Source of the DNA: Pegoplata infirma
Lineage: Eukaryota > Arthropoda > Insecta > Diptera > Anthomyiidae
Direction of reading: 5' to 3'
DNA: 64,000 nt
NCBI GenBank assembly: GCA_963921195.1
Contig: OY992540.1
Span: forward strand, 194,898,692 to 194,962,691
Position numbers and translations under genes: made by a program. The number at the start of each line of letters is the position of its first letter. The stretch's first letter is position 1. Positions 52,631-62,448 of this stretch are shown in pieces. Below the pieces are notes generated by a model, which was given only the letters and a program-made list of their open reading frames with translations, had not been told where the DNA came from and ran no database searches.

Positions 52631-53098
52631 AACTATAGATCAGATTCCTTGTTATTTTACAAGAATTTTACCAATAATTTTGTAATTTTACAAACTTTTT
52701 TCCAAAAAAAAAAACTAAATTTACAATTTTTTGACGCGATAAAACTTACAAGGAGGTTTCGAGATTTTACTAGATTTTTTTGCTACCTCCAATTTTACGA
52801 GAATTCCTAGTAAAAATTACGAACTTTTTTGTAATTTTACAAGATGTTTACCAATAAAATTGTAAATTTACAACTTTTTTGGCGAAATAAAGCTTACAAG
52901 AAATTCTCTTAAATTTACTAGATTTTTTGTAAAAAATCGTGGAAATTTGTAAAATTAGAAGAAATACTGTAAAATTACAAAAAAAAATTAAATTTCGATC
53001 GAAAATTATTTGTTAAAAAACAAGGAAAACTGTTAAATATTAGTAAAATAGGATTACGATACTTTTTCTAGTAATTTGACAAGGTTTCTTTTTGAGTG

Positions 53099-53510
53099 TA
53101 CTCCTACTTATTGGTAGAAGGTTTATATAAGTTTGTCATTCCGTTTGTAACTCATCGAAATAACCCCTGAAATTATATAGTAGTACATATTATTGATCAG
53201 TGATCAATTCTGAGACATTATAGCGATGTCTGTTCGTTATAATGGAGATCAAGGCCAAAATACCGCACAGATATGACTGTAACTCAACATCATTACTTGT
53301 TCCTTCTTCAAAAAGTTTGTAAGCGATATCGGTTCAGCGGTTCAAAAACTATAAACGACAATGTAAGGACCCCTCGAAAATTTTGGTACGTTCAACATAA
53401 CCAAAAAATACCAAAAGCTTTAATTCAACTACCGGTTGACATATGTAAAAGAATTGGATACCAAGCGGTATTTGTATACCTTACATCACTCTTTGGCACA
53501 GGGTATAATG
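53099..53510 (-). mobile_element. GTCY-B/GTCY-A chimeric fragment, reverse
   Basis: It begins like reversed GTCY-B ('taagtttgtcattccgtttgtaactcatcgaaat', 'gcgatgtctg', 'gcgatatcggttcagcggttcaaaa') and ends in GTCY-A style ('ccttacatcactctttggcacagggtataatg'). The microsatellite is lost. Sequence continues after the hAT insertion as 'actttgtgctgatgtttgtaactcc' (54601-54660), which is GTCY-A. Confidence 0.65.
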
Positions 53511-54592
53511 CAATGTTGGGAATCGATACCTTTTTAATACCGTTATCCGTTTCAAAACCCTTTAAATTGAATACCGGTACCAATACCAATATCGAAACTC
53601 AGTTTTGGTATCGGATACCGGTATCCAAAAACCTTTTCCTTCGGTACCGGTACGTACCGGTATTGAAACGGTTTTTCCTAAAAAAACATGTTTTTTTTTA
53701 CAAAAAAAAAAAATATTAGAAAATTTTTAATTTTTTTAGTTTTTTTAGTTTTTGTAAATGAAAAATCGTACTCCAAATGCCTCCCCGAAGTCTCATAAAA
53801 ATCAAAAAAATCTTTGGGCTCCCACATCGAGGATTAAGTAAAAATTTCCAATAAAAAATCATACTTCAACCGCTATGCGGGAGCAGAAGAAAATTATTGA
53901 TATTCACGAAACCGTGAATTTCAAATTGGTTTCACCTTTAGTTCGCGTGTTGAAAAACGTCAGAAAATTATTTTACAAAGTATTTTTGTCAAAAAAGAAA
54001 TGTTGAAATTTTTTTTTTTTCAAAAATGACTAAAAAAAAATTTTTTACTCAAAATAAAATATGTCTAATCAAAATTGTTAATTTTTTTTAAGTTAGAAAA
54101 ATAACTATCACTTTAAAAGGGCACCGTGCGTACTCATGGATTCGGCTAAGTCGAATTTAACTCTTCTACTTTTTTACATATTTTTTTTTACTTTTCTTTA
54201 ACAAATAAAACATTTTTATGTCAGAATAACTTGAAAGTCCTGCACTTTCTCGGTCCGCCCCTTCTGTAAATGTGGTCCGGCAACGTCCCCGCCTTAAGAA
54301 AACGCTATTTTTCACATTTTTAAGGGCATTTTAGCAAAAATGATAAAAATAAATACGCAAATTCGTGTTTTAGTATTAAAATTGAAAAAAAAAATGTTTT
54401 TTTAAGTTTTTATGCGTTTTTTATATTTTTAGCATTTTTTTCGAAAATACCGGTACGTACCGGTATCGACGTTTCGGTATCGGTAATACCGTAACCGATT
54501 CAACTCAAATATCGTAACCGATACCGAAATAACTAAAAAAACGACACCAATACCGATATCGATACCGTTATTCGTTTCGACTGCCAACCTTG
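53511..54592. mobile_element. hAT-type element with exact GTATAATG duplication and ACCGGTA motifs
   Basis: GTATAATG at 53503-53510 and 54593-54600. Ends CAATGTTGGGAATCGATACC and, on the complement of the right, CAAGGTTGGCAGTCGAAACG (13 of the first 16 match). Both subterminal regions are filled with ATACCGGTA, ACCGGTACGTACCGGT and GATACCG motifs (about 53520-53670 and 54450-54580). The centre contains a reversed GTCY-B scrap ('ggattcggctaagtcgaatttaac', about 54140). No transposase. An ORF track crossing 53273-53719 is an artefact of the junction. Confidence 0.9.
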
Positions 54593-54600
54593 GTATAATG

Positions 54601-55228
54601 ACTTTGTGCTGATGTTTGTAACTCCCCAAAATATTGGTCCTAGATCCATTATTAACATTTAGACATTTTTGTACAGATTTTTTTTGATTTCGCGTCAATC
54701 ACGAAATTTTCATGTCACGCGCTCTAATTTGGAGTAGAAGAAAGAGATAACCTTGACTTTTCATTTTACCGCCTACTACTACTTTCCATTATCAATATTG
54801 ATTACATATTTATTTAAATCGGCTGCGAGTTCAAAGTTATTTCTGTATAAATATTTACAATATATTTGTCTACTAAAATTGTGGGAATTTTCATTTACAA
54901 CATTACATGGGCACTCAGAGTTAATCTGTATATTTATGACAAAAGTAAATGAAAATTGACAGACAGTTTGGCGTCTTTTATTTACCCCAAAAAGTTCAAA
55001 AACCTTTTTAGTTTATTTTTAGAAAGATAAGCTACAAAAAAAATAGTAGTGTGTATTAATTTTTAATTTACTTAAGAATATTTAAAAAAAATCTAAAATC
55101 TGAATTCACACTCGTTTAAATACTCTCCATTATATTTACAATAAAAAAACTCCGCCCATAAAAGTGGGTGGACAAAAATCCTATTCTCAACCACTTGTGC
55201 AAGTTTAACATGGTGAAGTTTTTCTGGT
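54601..55228. other. GTCY-A remnant then AT-rich spacer
   Basis: 54601-54660 finishes the GTCY-A copy split by the hAT element. A short 'cgcgtcaatcacgaaattttcatgtcacgcgctct' at 54690 recalls the CACG-rich hAT family. The rest shows nothing that I can name. Confidence 0.4.
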
Positions 55229-55603
55229 CCCGAGTAAAAATTTTCTGATATAATCATATATAATTTGATACAATCTTATATGAGTTAATATGCTCCCGTA
55301 TAAATTTATATACAATTATATCTATCATTTTGATACGGTTGATCCACTTTATATGGTTAGATATTGCTCCATATATGATTAGATTCGTATTTTGGTTTTG
55401 CTCATCAAATTGTATAAAAATAGATATTATAAGATCAATTTTTATACAATCATAATTAGATTTGACAAAATTCAGGATCAAATTGTATCAATTTTTATAT
55501 TTTTTGATCTAAAGTAATACAATTAGATATTATTTGACTCAACCATTTTACGGATCAAATTAGATCTATTTAGTAAAATTAGCATAATATTTTTACTAGG
55601 GGT
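55229..55603. mobile_element. Candidate MITE with CCCxAGTAAAAATxTT ends
   Basis: The left CCCGAGTAAAAATTTT and the complement of the right CCCCTAGTAAAAATATT form a short imperfect inverted repeat. The interior is rich in repeated words around GAT(A/C)TAAT, TATACAAT and 'gatcaaatt(a/g)'. No clean duplication. Confidence 0.5.
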
Positions 55604-56695
55604 GTCAAAATTGTTTATATCTTTAATAAAATGTCAAAAAAGCTGTAAGGAAATGTAAAACTTTTCAGAGATGATGTCAGTTCGACAAGAGGAAATTTTT
55701 TCTACTTTAGAGAAAAGTCCCCAATAAAAACATGAACCGGTTTTTAAATATTTTTGGTTAGATCTTTAATTAGTGTAAACCAAAAGAATTTTTTTGTCCC
55801 TATTTCGAACTTGACAAGCCTATGTTCCAGAAGTCTAACTCTTATGGTTTGGATTGCATCGTACTTTCCACACACTCAAAAAATTAAGACCATAAAGTGG
55901 AGTAAAGATAATTTTTTCACAAATTTACATAACCATTTTTAAAAAATTTTCATAACCCCTACTTTTTATACAAAACTTCATAAAATCATAAATATTTTTT
56001 TTTTACAATTCTTAGAAATTAAATAAAATACTCATTCCACTAAAAAAAATTAAATACATATTCTCTTCTAGGAAAATCTTTAAAAAAAATACAATCTAAA
56101 TAAGAGAACCCTTTTCTAAGTATTCATATTAACTGAAATATACCCTTTTAGTCAATTAGTAGCAAATTTCAATAATTATGTTTAAAATTATTATACCTAT
56201 AGAACATTACATAGTATTTTACACAAAAAAACTGAAACCCTTTATGATACAATTTATAAACATTTATGATAGTTTGGTAAAAAACATAAACAAAATCCTT
56301 TAAGAACTACCTGATCATAAAAACTTTCCAAGAAATATTTATAAAAACGTGGAAAAAAACACCCTTTAGCTTAAAAAATATGCTAAAAAGTGATGCAATA
56401 AAAAATATGTTTTTTTAAATTACGTTAAAAAATTTGACATGGTGCTTTTTCTTAAATAACATCAGGATAGAGTTTTTACTAAATATTTATACAACCCCTT
56501 TTTTATGATGGGTATTACTAGTTATTTTGAAATATTTTTTACAAAAAAAATTTATGACCGTTACCAAATAATTAGCTACCTACTAGATATTATATGCAGG
56601 TAAACCTCAGTTAACGATTTTAAAAAACTCAACACAAAATTAAGGATTTTTACTTTTTTTCTATTCTCCTTAAAATTAGAGTCTAAATTTCTAAA
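55604..56695. other. AT-rich spacer with one CACTCAAAA end
   Basis: CACACTCAAAAAATTAAGAC at 55871 looks like a MITE end of the CACTCAAAA class, but I cannot find its partner. No gene. Confidence 0.4.
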
Positions 56696-56699
56696 CTGT

Positions 56700-57895
56700 T
56701 TTTCCTTATAGAAAATCTTTCAGATTCTGAAAGTTTTTGTTTTAATTCTCTGATTGTGACTCATTTTTATAAAGAAACATTTTCAGATTCTGAGACAACT
56801 TTCATAAAGAAAAATTCTCAGATTCTGGGACATTTTTCATACAGAAAAAATCTCAGATTCTAAGACATTTTGTATGTAGAAAAATTCGCAGATTGTGAAA
56901 CATTTTTCATGTAGATCAATTTTCAGATTCTGAGACATTTTTCATAGAAAAATTTATAGATTCTGAGACATTTTTCATATAGAAAAATTCTTAGATTCTG
57001 AGACATTTTTCATATAGAAAATTCTTAGATTCTGAGACATTTTTCATATTGAAAAATTCTCAGATTCTGAGACATTTTTCATATAGAAAAATTCTCAGAT
57101 TCTGAGACATTTTTCATATAGAAAAATTCTCAGATTCTTAGACATTTTTCATATAGAAAAATTCTCAGACATTTCATATAGAAAAAAATTCTCAGACATT
57201 CGTGTAGAAAAATTCTCAAACTCTGAGATATTTTTCATATAGAAAAATTCTCAGATTCTGAGACATTTTTCATACAGAAAAATTCTGAGATTCTGAGACA
57301 TTTTTCATATAGAAAAATTCTCAGATTCTGAGACATTTCTCATATAGAAATATGCTCAGATTCTGAGACATTTTTCATATAGAAATATGCTCAGATTCTT
57401 AGACATTTCTTATATAGAAAAATTATCTCATTCTGAGACATTTTTCATATAGAAAAATTCTCAGATTCTGAGCCATTTTTCATATAGAAAAATTCTCAGA
57501 TTCTGGGACATTTTTCATCTAGAAAAATTCTCAGATTCTGAGAAATTTTTCATATAGAAAAATTCTCAGATTTTGAGATATTTTTCATACAGAAAAATTC
57601 TTAGATTCTGAGACATTTTTCATATAAAAAATATTTTTCAGTTTCTGAGACATTTTTCGTATAGAACAATTTTTAGATTGTGACACGTTTATCATACAGA
57701 AAAATTCTCAGACTCTGAGAAATTTTTCATATAGAAAAATTCTCAGATTTTGAGATATTTTTCATATAGAAAAATTATCAGATTCTGAGACATTTTTCAT
57801 ACAGAAAAATTTTCAGATTCTGACACATTTTTTATATAGAAACGTTCTCAGATTCTGACACATTTGTCATATAGAAAAATTCTTAGATAATAACC
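56700..57895. repeat. ~1.2-kb array of 35-bp units with two dyads per unit
   Basis: Consensus ATTCTCAGATTCTGAGACAT followed by 'ttttcatatagaaaa' (35 bp), about 33 units. Each unit contains CTCAGA-T-TCTGAG, a perfect 6-bp dyad, and TTTTTC-ATATA-GAAAAA, a second perfect 6-bp dyad, so the array reads nearly the same on both strands. Several units are shortened (for example 57160-57210). There are no variable spacers. Diverged relatives lie at 8336-10235, 43735-45600 and 63520-63690. Confidence 0.93.
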
Positions 57896-57934
57896 GTACC
57901 ATCGCACATAGATCTGTATTACAAACCATATGCA

Positions 57935-59325
57935 CACTCAAAAAAACTGTAATGTTTGCCTAAAAAGCTTGTAAACCTACAAGAAAATTTGCGGATTTTG
58001 AACCCACAATTTTTTTGGTAAAGTTAGCAAAAATGTTTTGCCAAAAATTAGTTAACTGCTCTATCTGGCTTAGTTTCCGAGATAGCGCCATTTTAAGTTT
58101 TCTGAAAATAAAAAAAAATTACCATTTATTTTTAATTTAGCAAAAAAAAATAGTTCAAATTATGTTTAAAATTGCTAATGCGCTAAATGAAGTTTCCAAG
58201 ATATTTTTGCTAACATGCTAATCTCAACTAAAAATTTGCTAAAAGTTAGCTAACCAGCATTAGCAAAAAACAAGTAGAAAAACTAAATTCGACTTTGCCG
58301 AATCTATGAATACCCTCCACAATGCATTTTTTTAAAGGGAAGTACATTTTTTAACGTGAAAAAATTAACAATTTTGATTAGAAATATTTAATTTTGAAAA
58401 ACTCTTTTTTGTCATTAAAAAAAAAAAAAATTACTATTTTTTTTGAGTGTAAAATTTTTTTCAAGTGTAATGTTTTTTTACTGTAAAAATATTTCTGAGT
58501 GAATGCAAGTACGTATGTACACAAAATATTGTCATTTTTGTAAAAAAAAAACTAAATTTTTTTTGTGTAATTTTTTTTTTGAGTGTAAAATTTTTTTTGA
58601 GTGTAAAAATTTTTTTTGAGTGTAAATTTTTTTCCGAGTGTAATTTTTAAGTTACCAATGCTTTTAAAACTAAACAAGTTTAAAAAGCATTGCTTTAAAA
58701 TTAAACAAGTTTGAAAAGCATTGTTTAGTTACCATCAATGCTATTAAAACTTGTTAAAACACGTGGCATTTTAAATGAAACAAATCTGAAATTCAGGGTT
58801 TTGCTTATAACTTTTGAACCACTGGACCGATTGAGCTGAAATTTAATACCAAACAGACCCGGGGAACAGCAAAGATACATGTCAAGCTTCAGTAGTCTCA
58901 TTATTGTCTTTCGAAAGTTATCGTGTTTTTTATCTCATAAATTCGCGAAACACCCTTGCCGAAATTTACTCTTTTGCTCATAACTTTTGAACCACTGGAC
59001 CGATTTGGCTGGATTGCAATACCAACCTCACCAGGTAAATGACAAACATATATGCCAAACTTCAGTAGCCTCTGTAAAGTCTTTCAAAAGTTAGCGTGTT
59101 TTCTACGGGCAGACAGACAGACAGACGGACGGACGGACGGACGGACGGACGGACATCGCTAGATCGACTTAAAATCGATCGAGGATCATAAATATATATA
59201 CTTTATGGGGTCCTAGACCAATATTTCGAGGTGTTACAAACGGAATGACAAACTTATATATACCCTCTATCACTAGAGTGGAGGGTATAAAAATTAGTAA
59301 ATCTACTAATGTATTATTTTGAGTG
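57935..59325. mobile_element. Candidate CACTCAAAA MITE with nested GTCY-B
   Basis: The left end CACTCAAAAAAACTGTAATG resembles the MITE at 46885. The right end 'aatgtattattttgagtg' is followed by TA. Sequence between the left end and 58265 repeats GCTAA/TTAGC words. A forward GTCY-B element fills 58269-59291. The two ends agree over only about 10 bp, so they could belong to different elements. Confidence 0.5.
58269..59291 (+). mobile_element. GTCY-B element, forward
   Basis: It starts AACAAGTAGAAAAACTAAAT then 'tcgactttgccgaatctatgaataccctccac', carries TTTTTTGAGTGTAAA repeats (58440-58640), two 'ataacttttgaaccactggaccgatt' modules and a (GACA/GACG)n tract at 59107-59152, and ends 'ccctctatcactagagtggagggtata'. 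It forms an inverted pair with the copy beginning at 59365. Confidence 0.85.
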
Positions 59326-59364
59326 TACAAACATTAGTATTAATCGAGTAAGATTTTCATTGCT

Positions 59365-60999
59365 TTTTATACCCTCCACTCTAGTGATAGAGGGTATATG
59401 TATATAAGTTTGTCATTTCGTTTCTAACACTTCGAAATATTGGTCTAAGACCCCATAAAGTATAATATTCATGATCCTCGATCGATTTTAAGACGATCTA
59501 GCGATGTCCGTCCGTCTGCCTGTCTGTTGAAAACACGCTAACTTTTCAAAGACTTTACGAAGGCTCCTGACGTTTGGCATATATGTAGGGCATTTACCTG
59601 GTCAGTTTGGTATTGCAATCCAGCGAAATCAGTCCAGTGGCTCAAAAGTTATGAGACAAAGACTGCAAGGGCAAGGGTTTTTCATGAATTTAAGAGATAA
59701 AACACACTGTAACTTTCGAACGACAATTCTGAGAGTGCTGAACTGTAGCATATATATTTGACGTTCCTCTGCCCTGGTTCGTTTTAAATCTCAGCCAAAT
59801 CGGTCTAGTGGTTCAAAAGTTATAAGCAGGGAAACCAAAAATATGCTCTAAAAAACACGCTTAAAAAATGCCCTTAAAAACGGAAAATATGCTCTAAAAA
59901 CAATAAAAATATGCTCTTAAAAAAATGATGTCCCCTTTTTTGCGGTGTTTTTTACAATTTTTTAGAGAATAGACCCAAAAAAATACCGTTATGTGGGGTA
60001 GTTTTAGGGTTAATATGTTCTACAAAAAATAATTCCCTTAATATTTTCCACAAAGTTGCTGAATATACCCTACACTCAGATCTAAAGAAAACATAGTTTC
60101 ATATACCGATATGAAGCAAGAACAAGCCAAAGGGAAATCAATCGTCAGAACCCCGTAATTTTGGAAAAAGTTTGAAATTGTTGTTCGATGTATTTTTTTC
60201 CTAGCTGAGTTTCCAGACATTTCAAACTGACAGGATAACAAAACCAAAACATTTCAATACACTTACAAAATTAAAAAAAAAACATACCAAAAAATTTAAA
60301 AATAAGTGTTGTTATAAAAAAAAATTGGAAAAGACCGCTCTAAAAATTTAAAATATGCTCTAAAAATTAAAAAAAAATGCTCTAAAAAGTGAAAAAATGC
60401 TCTAAAAATTCAAAAAATACCCTAAAAATATGCTCTTATGCTAAAATATGCTCTTAAACCCAAAATATGCAAAAATATGCTCTTAAGGCTAAAATATGCA
60501 AAAATATGCTCTAACAAATCGATGCCAGATTTCTTCAAATCTTCTGAAACGGATAAATACCTTAGCCATTTATCAATACAATGCGCAGGAAAAACATGAT
60601 ACTGCATATTTTTGGTTTCCCTGGTTATAAGCAAAACCCTGAATTTCAGATTGGTTTCACCTAAAATTCATGTGTTGAAAACCCGAGTTTTAAAAAAACA
60701 AGCTTTAAAAACAATTATAAGCCACAAAAATACTTTACAGAGAATTTTTGTCACTCAGAAATATTTTTACACCAAAAAAAAAATTACACTCGAAAAAAAT
60801 TTTACACTCAAAAAAAAAAATTAGTAAATAATTTTTTTTTTTACAAAAATGACAAAAAAAGGTTTTTTACTCAAAATAAAATATTTCTAATCAAAATTGT
60901 TAATTTTTTTTACATTAAAAAATTAACTGTCCTTTAAAAAGGGCATTGTGGAGGGTATTCATAGATTTGGCCAAGTCGAATTTAACGTTTATTCTTGTT
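59365..60999 (-). mobile_element. GTCY-B element, reverse, split by a hAT element
   Basis: The mirror of the preceding copy: TTTTATACCCTCCACTCTAG, 'gatctagcgatgtccgtccgtctg', ' cgaaatcagtccagtgg', and after the insertion 'ttacactcgaaaaaaattttacactc' to 'ggccaagtcgaatttaacgttt'. The microsatellite is short here. About 840 bp without the 797-bp hAT insertion at 59827. Confidence 0.82.
59827..60623. mobile_element. 797-bp hAT element with exact GTTATAAG duplication
   Basis: GTTATAAG at 59819-59826 and 60624-60631. The ends are a perfect 20-bp inverted repeat, CAGGGAAACCAAAAATATGC. Both subterminal zones contain clusters of AAAATATGCTCT(A/T)AAAA (about 59835-59925 and 60350-60510), mostly in the same orientation. 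The 69- and 70-codon minus-strand frames inside show no motif that I can name, so it is non-autonomous. The perfect TIR and duplication suggest a younger insertion. Confidence 0.94.
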
Positions 61000-62165
61000 T
61001 ATTTGTAAAATAATTTTTGCAGGTGATAGAGGGTTTTGCATTTAGCAAAATGAGTTGTGTCAGATAGAGAAAGAACAAAACTGCCAATAAATTTTCAAAA
61101 ACTAATATTTTTTCACTGAAATTGCAAAAAAAAATATTTTTTCTCTGCTGTTTTATTGAATATTTGGCCATTAAAATCTCTTTTTCGTGAAAATGTGAAA
61201 TAGAGGTCCCACGATATAAATATGTCTCAAAAAAAAAACTCTAGCGTTTATCGAGGTTTAACTGTTTACCAAAAAAATATATATAACACAAGGTTATTTC
61301 ACTGTTTTCTTTAAATATTTCAAAACTTATTTTCAAATGAAAGGATTGCACAAAAATTGCATCTTTAAAAAAAAACATCTACAACATCTAGATTTCAGAA
61401 CCCAAAACTCGATTTTTTTAGAAAACCTTTTTGCCTTTTTTTAACATATTTAGGGAAATTCCTTTGAATTTTATTTTTAAAAGTGACCATATAATAAATG
61501 CAGTTAGTAACTCTTTTTTATGACCTTTTTGTTTAAGGACACTTCTGCTGGTTATTCGAATATAATAGTCTGTCACTTAAATTCTCGCTATTTTCTTGCT
61601 TGTGCGTTCAATATTACGCTGTCATAAATAAAAAAGGTGCTTCGCAGGTAAAAAAAAATATTCATAATTATCGTCCTTTAGTTGCTAACTAAATTTTTAG
61701 TTAGTGACTAAGTTTTTTTTTTTGAATCGCTTTACTTTGCAAAAACTACTACCACAACGGGATTAGTTCGACTATTTGGATTAAACTAATCCCTGTGGTT
61801 TTTTAAATGTTTTAATCCAGAGATTAAGTTATTTTTAAATTATATTGATTTTTTTCATTGATTTAGAAAAAAAACTGTGTGCGCGTTACATAAAAAGAAA
61901 CGGAAAGGACGAAAAACTTTATGAATTGTGTAAAAAAAATAGCCTAAGAAAAAAGGTTTCTTTCACATTTTGTTAAAAATGAAAGTGGATTAACGTTTTA
62001 GGAATTTGGAAGTAAAATTTTAAAAATTTAATGTTTTAAGTAGAGAATATTGTAACATCCTATTAGATTAGATTTTTTAGGGCATACCTCTTGTAAAGTA
62101 CGATTAATTCTTTAAATATATTTCGAATTAATAAAATGTTAACTACAGACAAAAACAAGTTTTCA
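61000..62165. other. AT-rich spacer with one hairpin
   Basis: Around 61755-61795, GGGATTAGTTCGACTA and 'ttggattaaactaatccc' make a hairpin, and 'ctaactaaatttttagttag' near 61686 is another. No gene or paired transposon ends. Confidence 0.4.
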
Positions 62166-62167
62166 AT

Positions 62168-62377
62168 GTACGACTTTCATAGTATTTATGAACAAATTCA
62201 TATTTTTTATAAATTTTTTCATAATACTTATTAACTTTTTTATAGTATTTATGAATAAATCATAATATGTGAAATTTAAGAACTAAATAACATTTTTTAT
62301 AAATACTATGAAAAAGTTTATAAGTATTATAAAAAAGTTAATAAATTGTATGAATTTGTTCATAAATACTATGAAAG
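62168..62377. repeat. ~205-bp symmetric element of TCATAGTATTTATGAA units
   Basis: The left ACGACTTTCATAGTATTTAT then GAACAAATTCAT is exactly mirrored by 'atgaatttgttcataaatactatgaaagtcgt' on the right, a perfect inverted repeat of about 31 bp, with further copies of the unit between. Related to 960-1180. No coding capacity. Confidence 0.85.
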
Positions 62378-62448
62378 TCGTTCAATGGAATTTTTTTGGT
62401 GTAGAAAAGATTCCTTAAGAAAATTTTTGAAATTATGAAAAAATTCTA

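Larger units (their letters stand above)
50075..53098. mobile_element. 3.0-kb long-TIR element flanked by TA
   Basis: Arms of about 450-500 bp. The left begins CACGCAAAAAAAAAACTTTG then TCAAATTACTAGAAAAA and TCGTAATCCTATTTTA; the complement of the right begins CACTCAAAAAGAAACCTTG with the same continuation. TA flanks (50073-50074 and 53099-53100). Both arms repeat TTGTAATTTTAC and TAGTAAATTT words. The middle holds a T-rich tract with a 186-bp duplication, a reversed GTCY-A element and a hAT MITE nested in that. No transposase. The design is that of an expanded MITE. Confidence 0.85.

Noticed and set aside
53273..53719. 148-codon ORF
   Set aside because: It runs across the left boundary of the hAT element at 53511 and translates ACCGGTA repeats and GTCY-type sequence; an accidental frame.
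55871..56600. MITE starting CACACTCAAAAAATTAAG
   Set aside because: No matching TTTTGAGTG end was found within 1 kb downstream, so boundaries cannot be supported.
56700..57895. CRISPR-like periodic repeat
   Set aside because: Units are directly contiguous with no variable spacers, in a eukaryotic context; it is a satellite.
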